From contig NZ_MXQF01000003.1 in NCBI RefSeq assembly GCF_002165575.1, positions 62,001 through 126,000 of the forward strand: a stretch of 64,000 nt of DNA, written 5' to 3'. The DNA comes from Pseudoalteromonas sp. A601 (lineage in GTDB: Bacteria > Pseudomonadota > Gammaproteobacteria > Enterobacterales > Alteromonadaceae). Shown piece by piece: positions 37,263-43,741 of this stretch. Below the pieces are notes generated by a model. The model was not told the DNA's origin. It saw only the letters and a program-made list of their open reading frames with translations, and ran no database searches. The stretch's first letter is position 1. Each line of letters opens with the position of its first letter. A program made the position numbers and the translations under genes.

Positions 37263-38769
37263 AACCCAACTCCTTTAAGTAACCTTCCATTTCTACTTCA
37301 AGGGTTTGCAGTTCACTTTTAAGCTGGACACGTTCAGTGCGCACTGCCACTAAATCAATTTCTGCTTCTTCTTCAAAGGTATCAACGTAGCGAGGGATGT
37401 TGAGGTTAAAGTCGTTCTCTTTTATTTCGTCAAAACTGGCAAGATATGCGTATTTATCAACGCTTTCACGAGCTTTACAAGTGTCGATGATCTTTTGAAT
37501 ATTATCATCAGTTAACTGGTTTTGGTTTTTGCCTGATTTGAACTCACGACTGGCATCAATAAACAATACGTTTTTGTCTGTTTTGTACTTTTTAAATATC
37601 AATATAGCTGCTGGTATACCTGTGCCGAAGAACAACTTTTCTGGCAGGCCAATGACGGTATCCAGCAAGTTTTCTTCAATCAATTGTTTACGAATTTTCC
37701 ACTCGCTTGATGCACGAAACAGCACGCCATGTGGCACTACTACCGCCATACGGCCAGTGTCTGGTTTTAGTGTTTCAATCATGTGGCTAATAAACGCATA
37801 ATCGCCTTTGGTTTTTGGTGGTACACCACGGCGGAAACGCCCATAAGGGTCGCTACTGGCATCGTCATGCCCCCATTTGTCGAGGCTGAACGGTGGGTTA
37901 GCTGTTACTACATCAAAGTGCAATAAGCCGTTGCCGTCTTTATCAAGCAGCAATGGGTTACGAATGGTGTCGCCCCATTCAATACGGTGGTTGTCTTCAC
38001 CGTGTAGGAACATGTTCATTTTGGCTAATGCCCAAGTAGAGCCAATCGCTTCTTGCCCAAATAATGCGTATTTCTTGGAGCCAGAGTTTTTACGCACCAT
38101 AGCGCCACATTTTAATAGCAGCGAGCCACTGCCTGTACAAGGGTCACATATTTGGTCGCCCTCAACGGGTTCTAAAACGGTGGCTAAAAGGGTTGAGACT
38201 TCAGGCGGGGTGTAGTATTCACCAGCTGTCGCGCCACTGCCTGCGGCAAAGTGTTTAATGAGGTATTCATAGGCGTTACCGATAATATCTAAGCTGCCTA
38301 CACGCTCTGTGCTTAGGTTTAAAATGTCTTTACCAAAGTCTTCTAATAAATGGCGTAGTAAATCGTTTTTTTGTTTTTCTTGGCCTAGGCGGTCAGTGTT
38401 AAAACTGATGTCTTGGAATACGTTTTTAAGCTTGCTGCCGTTAGCTTCCTCTAGTGCGTGTAGGGCTTTATCAATACGCTCACCGTTACCTGCTTCATAA
38501 CGCTTTTCGTATAAATCCCAGAAACTTGCGCCCTCTGGCAACACAAAGCGTTGCTTCGACATCATGGCGTGGATCAGCTCTGGATTATCACCATATTGCG
38601 CAACAAGTTTGTTGTATTCGTCTTTATACACATCAGAGATGTACTTTAAAAACAGCATGGTGAGGATGAAGTCTTTATAGGTATCGGCACTGATCACACC
38701 ACGGAAGGTGTCGCAGGCGGCCCATACTGCTTTGTTGATTTCATTTTGGTTAATTTGAGTGTTTGTCAT
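37252..38769 (-). CDS. hsdM: Type I restriction-modification adenine methyltransferase subunit
   Basis: 505 residues with the N-terminal HsdM helical domain and an N6-adenine methyltransferase core: AdoMet motif DPCTGSGSLL (209-218) and catalytic NPPF (291-294). GEYYTPPEVSTLLA is the linker typical of HsdM. It methylates the site chosen by HsdS and protects host DNA. Its ATG overlaps the half-size HsdS gene by four bases. Confidence 0.96.
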   Translation of the reverse strand: MTNTQINQNEINKAVWAACDTFRGVISADTYKDFILTMLFLKYISDVYKDEYNKLVAQYGDNPELIHAMMSKQRFVLPEGASFWDLYEKRYEAGNGERIDKALHALEEANGSKLKNVFQDISFNTDRLGQEKQKNDLLRHLLEDFGKDILNLSTERVGSLDIIGNAYEYLIKHFAAGSGATAGEYYTPPEVSTLLATVLEPVEGDQICDPCTGSGSLLLKCGAMVRKNSGSKKYALFGQEAIGSTWALAKMNMFLHGEDNHRIEWGDTIRNPLLLDKDGNGLLHFDVVTANPPFSLDKWGHDDASSDPYGRFRRGVPPKTKGDYAFISHMIETLKPDTGRMAVVVPHGVLFRASSEWKIRKQLIEENLLDTVIGLPEKLFFGTGIPAAILIFKKYKTDKNVLFIDASREFKSGKNQNQLTDDNIQKIIDTCKARESVDKYAYLASFDEIKENDFNLNIPRYVDTFEEEAEIDLVAVRTERVQLKSELQTLEVEMEGYLKELGYGA

Positions 38770-39344
38770 TTGCTCTTATCCATATAGATTGCATCGCAGA
38801 TACTTTCGTTCATCATATCTCCGTTACTAATAAGTTGTTGGTGAATAGCTCTTTGTTTAAGCCAGTTGTTATGAACTTTTGTTATATTTAGCTGAGTTTC
38901 TAAGCTTGGTAACATAATTTCCATTTCATTTAATGCCTTTGAGCTTATCTTGTTAATATTCGTCCCTTCATTTTGACTATCAAAGTACCGACGTCCGTGT
39001 TTAGAGTTCAAATACCAATTTAAATAATACGGGTTAATCTTACTATCGTCGCATGATATTACTGCAACCTGGTTTGTGGTAACTGCTCGATAATTTTTAT
39101 CAAATACAATCGATGAAAAAACTGGCCCTCTTAGTCTAATTAATAATTCTCCTTTCTTAATAATATGATGACCTAGATCTGACTCAGGGTTTACAGTAGG
39201 TGTTACTAAGTTATAACTTAAGCCTTCAGGTAGAATATCTTTTGCCTGAATTAATGATACGATTCCTTGTTTCCCTAAGTCTTTAATTGCTGACTTAAAG
39301 GCCATCCCTAATCGAATCTCTGTAAGATTTTTCAACTTTATCAT
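38766..39344 (-). CDS. Half-size HsdS-like protein with one target recognition domain
   Basis: 192 residues: a single TRD (LTEIRLGMAFKSAI ... GELLIRLRGPVFSSIV ... TNQVAVISC, ISSKALNEMEIMLPSLETQ) followed by a short helical region. This is half the length of a normal HsdS and lacks the KKALMQQLLTG helix. It could dimerise as half-S proteins do, modulate specificity, or be a degenerate remnant. No ribosome binding site is visible; a 9-bp hairpin lies just upstream of its ATG. It overlaps hsdM (ATGA). Confidence 0.8.
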   Translation of the reverse strand: MIKLKNLTEIRLGMAFKSAIKDLGKQGIVSLIQAKDILPEGLSYNLVTPTVNPESDLGHHIIKKGELLIRLRGPVFSSIVFDKNYRAVTTNQVAVISCDDSKINPYYLNWYLNSKHGRRYFDSQNEGTNINKISSKALNEMEIMLPSLETQLNITKVHNNWLKQRAIHQQLISNGDMMNESICDAIYMDKSK

Positions 39345-39351
39345 GGTACTT

Positions 39352-39373
39352 TAAGGGGGATTGCTCCCCCTTA
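39352..39373 (-). repeat. Strong hairpin immediately upstream of the half-HsdS gene
   Basis: TAAGGGGGA and TCCCCCTTA are perfect complements around a TTGC loop, ending eight bases before the ATG at 39344. No T tract follows on the minus strand, so it is more likely a translation or processing element than a terminator. Confidence 0.7.
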
Positions 39374-39377
39374 TCCT

Positions 39378-39557
39378 TTAAGAAATCGTAAAAATCACTT
39401 GTTGCTCAAATTGAAACTCCCCAAAACTCCCGTTTGTGTGCCATTCAAACGATAAATGCGGAATAGTTTGGAAGATAGCTATAAAACAAGCATTTAAAAT
39501 AGCCTGCTTTAAATAACTAGAACTTTGGTGTTTCTTTTGATACTTTGTGTCATGCAT
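39378..39557 (-). CDS. Hypothetical 59-aa protein leading the R-M operon
   Basis: An ORF shorter than usual cut-offs. AGGAG lies seven bases before the ATG at 39557. The product begins MHDTKYQKKHQSSSYLKQAI, has a short hydrophobic helix (ILNACFIAIF) and ends EFQFEQQVIFTIS. No family was recognised. It is the first gene after the operator region and is 33 bases upstream of the half-HsdS gene, so it is probably transcribed with it. It may be a control peptide or leader; this is inference. Confidence 0.6.
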   Translation of the reverse strand: MHDTKYQKKHQSSSYLKQAILNACFIAIFQTIPHLSFEWHTNGSFGEFQFEQQVIFTIS

Positions 39558-39680
39558 AGGCTTACTCCTGTTAGTTAATGCGCCGTCTATAAATCACAAC
39601 CTAACTGGTACTTAGTTTGTGATTCTCTTTAAGCGGGTAGTACGACGCTACTACTCAGCTTGATTTATAGAGTAAGCCTA
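39557..39680 (-). promoter_or_regulatory. Long leader inverted repeat covering the first ribosome binding site
   Basis: On the minus-strand RNA, TAGGCTTACTC (39680-39670) pairs with GAGTAAGCCTA (39567-39557), and CTATAAATCA/TGATTTATAG extend the stem, with 19 unpaired bases (39568-39586) bulged on one side. The right half of the stem ends at the start codon and overlaps the AGGAG Shine-Dalgarno site. A transcript starting upstream of 39680 would therefore fold over the start of the 59-aa gene. Confidence 0.65.
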
Positions 39681-39715
39681 ATATCAATTCAATGCAAGTA
39701 GTAGAACCCTACTAT
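39637..39715. promoter_or_regulatory. Paired 18-bp palindromic operators
   Basis: GTAGTA-N6-TACTAC occurs at 39637-39654 as a perfect palindrome, and GTAGTA-N6-TACTAT at 39698-39715 with one mismatch, 61 bp centre to centre. They lie between the R-M operon and the XRE regulator gene, so binding by that regulator is the simplest explanation. The remaining 280 bp up to 39998 are AT-rich with no ORF that I can support. Confidence 0.7.
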
Positions 39716-39998
39716 TACCCTTTGTTATTTTCTTTCTGGTTATATCCTCTTAATTATTAATTTTAAATCAAAAGCTTAACTTTAATTCTTTTAAGGTGAT
39801 ATTTTTCAAAAAATCATCTATTTCTTATTATGGATGATAATATGCTAACTTAATTCTATAAATTTCCTAGTGTGAAGCTTGGGCTTTCTTAAAAGATATG
39901 TAATAAAAGCGCGTGCTTGATTTATTTGCCGTGTATATTTGCAGGAATTGGGAGCTAAATAGATACCAAGTTTTCTTTTCTAGATGAAGATATTTCTA

Positions 39999-40226
39999 TC
40001 AACCCTTTGGCTGGTTTATTGCGGGAACCAGTTCATCGAGGTTGCATTCAAGTGCGTTAGCGATACAACATAACTTATTGACAGTTACGTTTGCAGTACC
40101 GTTTTCAACTCGACTTAAATAGCTCTGATCTAAGCCAGATTTAAATGATAATTCGGCCTGGCTTTGGTCTTTAAAGACTCTCATCATCTTGATGTTTTTA
40201 CCTAATTTTTTCGAAAAATCATCCAT
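39999..40226 (-). CDS. XRE family helix-turn-helix regulator (C-protein-like)
   Basis: 75 residues forming one HTH domain: LGKNIKMMRVFKDQSQAELSFKSGLDQSYLSRVENGTANVTVNKL, followed by the CIANALECNLDELV helix. It is the size of restriction controller proteins. It is upstream of the R-M operon in the same direction and divergent from the helicase cassette. It probably acts on the paired palindromes at 39637-39715, or on the dyad at 40301, to time expression after island entry. Binding is inferred from position. Confidence 0.9.
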   Translation of the reverse strand: MDDFSKKLGKNIKMMRVFKDQSQAELSFKSGLDQSYLSRVENGTANVTVNKLCCIANALECNLDELVPAINQPKG

Positions 40227-40263
40227 TGGAATGTCTCAGACATAAAAGAGTAAATATCCCACA

Positions 40264-40314
40264 TTGCGTTGGTTTACACGATTGCATATAATCCTATTTA
40301 ATGCATATATGCAT
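40264..40314 (+). promoter_or_regulatory. Probable promoter and dyad of the helicase cassette
   Basis: TTGCGT at 40264-40269 and TATAAT at 40287-40292 are spaced 17 bp, a good sigma-70 arrangement. A perfect 14-bp palindrome, ATGCATATATGCAT (40301-40314), falls at the expected transcription start and could be an operator for the divergent XRE protein. Confidence 0.6.
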
Positions 40315-40352
40315 ATTTAAGGTGTTTTTATTATATTTTTTGAGGTTTATGC

Positions 40353-40886
40353 ATGGAAAAATTCGAATTAGACAAAACTGTCATCCAAATTTTGTCTATG
40401 CCCAACGTCAATCACTTTACTGCAACTGAAATTAGAACTGCTTATATTGCGTTAAAGCAAGATGAAGAACTTAATCCAACGATATCTCGTCGTTTTGTCT
40501 ATGAGGAACTTTTAAAATTAATTAGAAGGGGCTGGTTAACAAGAAGCACTACAAAGAAAAAAGGGCTTACTCGTTATTCCAAAACAGACTTGTTTGACCA
40601 TGCAATTTTAAAAGAAATGTTTTTACAATTGCAGCATGAAGTGACACGTGAAAATACACCTATTAGCTATCCCCAAATGCTTGTTCAACGCTTGAATCAA
40701 TATAACTCTGCGTTACTTGAAGGCTTAGGCGCGCTAAAAGAGTATGTTGCATTGAAGGACATATACCCTGAGCAACATAATGACTTAAAAGGAAGATACA
40801 TGGCTGTTCAAGAGAGCAACCATATCTTAAAAGGGAAGATTTCTGTTTTAAATGAACTTATTAAATCAATTAAAGAGAACACGTAA
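40353..40886 (+). CDS. Winged-helix-like protein, first gene of the helicase cassette
   Basis: 177 residues, family not recognised. Residues about 15-75 look like a winged helix (NHFTATEIRTAYIALKQ, SRRFVYEELLKLIRRGWL, then the wing TKKKGLTRYSKT). The C-terminal 80 residues are helical and probably coiled (AVQESNHILKGKISVLNELIKSI). The stop codon directly abuts the ATG of the helicase gene. It may bind DNA and recruit the helicase; that is inference. Confidence 0.75.
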   Translation: MEKFELDKTVIQILSMPNVNHFTATEIRTAYIALKQDEELNPTISRRFVYEELLKLIRRGWLTRSTTKKKGLTRYSKTDLFDHAILKEMFLQLQHEVTRENTPISYPQMLVQRLNQYNSALLEGLGALKEYVALKDIYPEQHNDLKGRYMAVQESNHILKGKISVLNELIKSIKENT

Positions 40887-42374
40887 ATGAAACTAAGGCG
40901 TTGGCAGTCGGAGTGCATTCGCTCTGCGATTTATAAGTACAAATCAAAGAAACACTTTTTAGCACTTGCCACCCCAGGTGCGGGTAAAACCGTTATGGCG
41001 TCTGTATTAGCTAAATTACTATATGACCAAGGTGATATCGATCTTGTGCTTTGTTTTTCTCCTTCCTCAATCGTAGCGCATGATTTTAGTGAAGCGTTAA
41101 GCGAACAATTCGAAGCGCACTTTGACGGAACCATTGGCGCATTGGGCAATTCATTTACTTATCAAGCATTAAGTACGCTAGACAAATCTGTATGGCGCTT
41201 ATTTAAAAAGTATCGTGTGCTTGTGATCTTCGATGAGATCCATCACTGTGCTGGTTCAAATATAAAAGACGCCAACGCTTGGGGGAAGCCAATAATAACC
41301 TCTATTAAAGAACAAGCTGCGTATACTATCGCGCTTACTGGTACACCGTGGCGCTCAGATGCCTTACCCATCGCACTTGCTGATTACTGTAATGAATCGG
41401 GGCAGATACAATGTGATTATGTTTATGGCTTAAGACAAGCTATTACTGACAATGTATGTCGTATCCCTCAAGTCGTTGCTTTAGACAACGATCAAATAAC
41501 CGTTGTAGAAGGTAGTGAAACAAGCCATTTCACCAGCTTTTTAGATCTATTGTCTCAATCAATTATTCCTTATTCTGATATTGTGACTAACACAAGCGTG
41601 ATAGAGCAACTATTAATACACTCTAGTCATAAGCTAAATGAGCTTCGTGCCTTAAATAAAGAAGCAGGTGGGTTAATCGTTGCCTCCTCCATTGCTCATG
41701 CTTGGCAAATACAGCTCATAATGAGGCAGGCTATTGGAGAAAGCGCACTTGTTGTTACTAGTGATGAAGGTAATGCAAATGATCTCATTCGATCTTTCAG
41801 GTTTAGCCAAGATAAATGGATCATCAGTGTTGGAATGATATCAGAAGGCACGAACATACCGCGTCTTCAGGTATGCTGCTATTTGTCTAACGTAAAAACT
41901 GAAATGAATTACCGACAAGTAATGGGACGCTTGCTACGCATTACCAATGCACCTAACCAACAGGCATTTTTGTTTATGCCAGCCGAACCAAAGCTTGTTG
42001 AGTATGCTTATCGAGTAGCCCAGGACATCCCTGATGGGTTAGCAAAAGTAAAATTCGCTCAGATGGATGAAGAGATAACTACCGAGGCTCATCATGCCTT
42101 AGATGATGATATAGATATTGATGATGAAATCTCTACTGATATAGAAGCAGCTAAAGCAATTATAAGTATTGGAGATACATTAATGCATACCGAGGAAAGC
42201 CCAACCTCTTTTACAGATCTTCTACCAAATGAAATAGCCATATCAACCGATAAGATCATGGGGATATTTGGTAAGTTTAACCACAAAGAGCTTGAAATTG
42301 ACGGCTTCGATCAACTGATCATTTCAGAGCAATCAATGACAAAACTCAACCAGCTTAGCTCAGAAGTATTTTAG
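40887..42374 (+). CDS. SF2 DEAD/DEAH helicase of the island cassette
   Basis: 495 residues. Motif Q-like LRRWQSECI, Walker A TPGAGKT (29-35), DEIHH (116-120), LTGTPWRSD (motif III region) and YRQVMGRLLRI (motif VI) are all present. The last 130 residues, after QAFLFMPAEPK, are acidic (DDDIDIDDEISTDIEAAK) and are not part of the helicase core. Such type III/type I-like SF2 helicases are common in anti-phage systems but also in other islands. It starts directly after the winged-helix gene stop. Confidence 0.9.
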   Translation: MKLRRWQSECIRSAIYKYKSKKHFLALATPGAGKTVMASVLAKLLYDQGDIDLVLCFSPSSIVAHDFSEALSEQFEAHFDGTIGALGNSFTYQALSTLDKSVWRLFKKYRVLVIFDEIHHCAGSNIKDANAWGKPIITSIKEQAAYTIALTGTPWRSDALPIALADYCNESGQIQCDYVYGLRQAITDNVCRIPQVVALDNDQITVVEGSETSHFTSFLDLLSQSIIPYSDIVTNTSVIEQLLIHSSHKLNELRALNKEAGGLIVASSIAHAWQIQLIMRQAIGESALVVTSDEGNANDLIRSFRFSQDKWIISVGMISEGTNIPRLQVCCYLSNVKTEMNYRQVMGRLLRITNAPNQQAFLFMPAEPKLVEYAYRVAQDIPDGLAKVKFAQMDEEITTEAHHALDDDIDIDDEISTDIEAAKAIISIGDTLMHTEESPTSFTDLLPNEIAISTDKIMGIFGKFNHKELEIDGFDQLIISEQSMTKLNQLSSEVF

Positions 42375-42390
42375 AAAAATTGGTGTATTT

Positions 42391-42720
42391 ATGATTCACA
42401 AACCTCATGGCTGGGTAATTTTAAAATTTACTAGCAAAGCAGAAGTGTATTTTAAAATATTTGCAAGCTGGCGCGGTGGCTACCTAGACGGTGATTCGTG
42501 GCGACTTAGCTCTGGTTCTAATAAGCCTCCCGCTTTATCTGATTGTGGAAAATATTGGATTTGGCCTCAAGAATCTGGTTCTACCTATCAACTTCCTGTT
42601 CTAGGTGAAGGCGGAACTTCTGTCTATACAGAGAGCGTACTGAAAGACATTTTAAGGCAAGAAAAAAGAAGCGACACAAACATTGAAAAAATAAATATAC
42701 GAGAAATAAATAAGTATTAG
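42391..42720 (+). CDS. Hypothetical 109-aa protein, last gene of the helicase cassette
   Basis: It begins MIHKPHGWVILKF and is rich in aromatic residues in the first 70 positions (FASWRGGYLDGDSWRLSSGS, YWIWPQESGSTYQLP), consistent with a compact beta fold; the last 30 residues are charged and helical. It follows the helicase by 16 bp. The domain vaguely recalls small phage-encoded beta proteins, but I cannot assign a family. It is the last gene before the right island end. Confidence 0.7.
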   Translation: MIHKPHGWVILKFTSKAEVYFKIFASWRGGYLDGDSWRLSSGSNKPPALSDCGKYWIWPQESGSTYQLPVLGEGGTSVYTESVLKDILRQEKRSDTNIEKINIREINKY

Positions 42721-42802
42721 TTTTTAAGGCTGTGCCAGGTTTATTTCGTAGAACTCATAAGGTCTTATTCATGGATAAAAGCATTGACATAACAAACTCT
42801 AG

Positions 42803-42837
42803 TTGTCAGTTAAAATATAAAAATCATTGACTGACAA
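42803..42837. repeat. Inverted repeat near the right island end
   Basis: TTGTCAGT and ACTGACAA are perfect complements 19 bases apart. The same TGTCAGT occurs again at 42878-42884 next to the terminal repeat. These are possible recombinase arm sites. Confidence 0.55.
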
Positions 42838-42887
42838 AGTTACAATTTAACTCTTATTATGCCAGCATATATAAGATGTCAGTTTTA

Positions 42888-42901
42888 TTACTTTTGGTGT
42901 A
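42888..42901. repeat. Right terminal repeat of the island
   Basis: TTACTTTTGGTGTA is the inverted counterpart of TACACCGAAAGTAA at 24362, with one mismatch. Host coding sequence resumes directly after it. Confidence 0.87.
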
Positions 42902-43610
42902 TTGCGCCTTGGCTCATTTTAATTTCGAACATTTTAACTTGCTCATGAGCCGCAATCTCTTTGAGCTTTTCATCGCTTAAGTTACCGTGCTCGTCCCTAA
43001 CCCCATATTTAGCTGTACCAATTTGAAATACCAGATCAGCCCCGCCTTCCAAATGATATGGGCTTAATCCACCTTCACCAGTGTTCATCCAGCAGTCAGC
43101 CATTTTTGCACCTTTTGATAACGCACGCACCGCAGGTTTTGATAAAGCGCCAAAACTCATTCCCGAAACGTTAAACAGTGATTTAGTAATATATGGATTT
43201 GGACAATAAGGTCCTAAGGTAACAGCGCTGGGTTCAAGCGCATCTTCATCTAAGGTAGGAAAAGCACAGTTCATGAACATCACGGTGCCCGTAATCTCTA
43301 AACTCTGAGTTGAGCCAAACGCCGCAGTGCGGTCAACATTTTTCGCCGCACGATATACCCAACTACGGTCAGCGCGATTAAATGGCATTTCCTCACGATC
43401 CATCGCGAAGAAGTACTGTCTAAAGAACTCTCCTTGACGCTCAAAAAAATATCTAAATCGACCAATAACTGGATAGTTTTTACGAATCGCATGCTTGGAT
43501 TGAGTAACGTCACTAATGTAAAAATAAATTACTAATAAAACTAAGCACCCAAACACCACAATGAATAAACTGGCAAATACATCAATACTAAATATAATAA
43601 AATTACTCAC
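42902..43610 (-). pseudogene. FMN-binding glutamate-synthase-family gene, N-terminal half
   Basis: A GTG at 43610 with AAGGGG six bases upstream is the best start; an ATG upstream at 43718 has no such site. The product opens with a membrane segment (FIIFSIDVFASLFIVVFGCLV), then RYFFERQGEFFRQYFF, SGMSFGALSKPAVRALSKGAKMA, MNTGEGGLSPYH and FEIKMSQGA, where host sequence stops. In the present arrangement the frame runs five codons into the island. Joined to 23583-24359 the gene would encode about 494 residues, the usual length. Confidence 0.93.
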
Positions 43611-43741
43611 GCAACGCCCCTTGCTGGTTATTTTTCTAGCTTTGAGCATATAAGTAGAACAAGTTTCAAGCAAATGCTTTAAAAGGAAAACTCGGTTACG
43701 TGCCGAGCAAGCACGCACCGAGATACAGTAAGGATAGAAAT

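Larger units (their letters stand above)
24360..42901. mobile_element. Integrative island in a glutamate-synthase-family gene
   Basis: The borders are fixed by the disrupted host gene: host sequence ends at TTTGC (24359) and resumes at TTGCGCC (42902). Just inside lie inverted terminal sequences TACACCGAAAGTAA (24362-24375) and TTACTTTTGGTGTA (42888-42901). The left end encodes three overlapping tyrosine-recombinase-like proteins and a TnpC-like protein, the rest a type I R-M system and a helicase cassette. TTGC is present on both sides, either a short duplication or a shared recombination core. Gene content is that of a defence island with Tn554-like recombinases. Confidence 0.92.

Noticed and set aside
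37529..38215. Two plus-strand ORFs inside hsdM
   Set aside because: Both are antisense to conserved methyltransferase motifs.
36093..39344. Phase-variable (invertible) specificity system
   Set aside because: The two S-type genes are in the same orientation, share no long inverted repeat and no invertase sits between them. The internal hsdS repeats are the normal conserved helices.
24360..42901. Prophage or conjugative element
   Set aside because: No capsid, terminase, relaxase or type IV secretion gene is visible; only recombinases and defence-type cargo.
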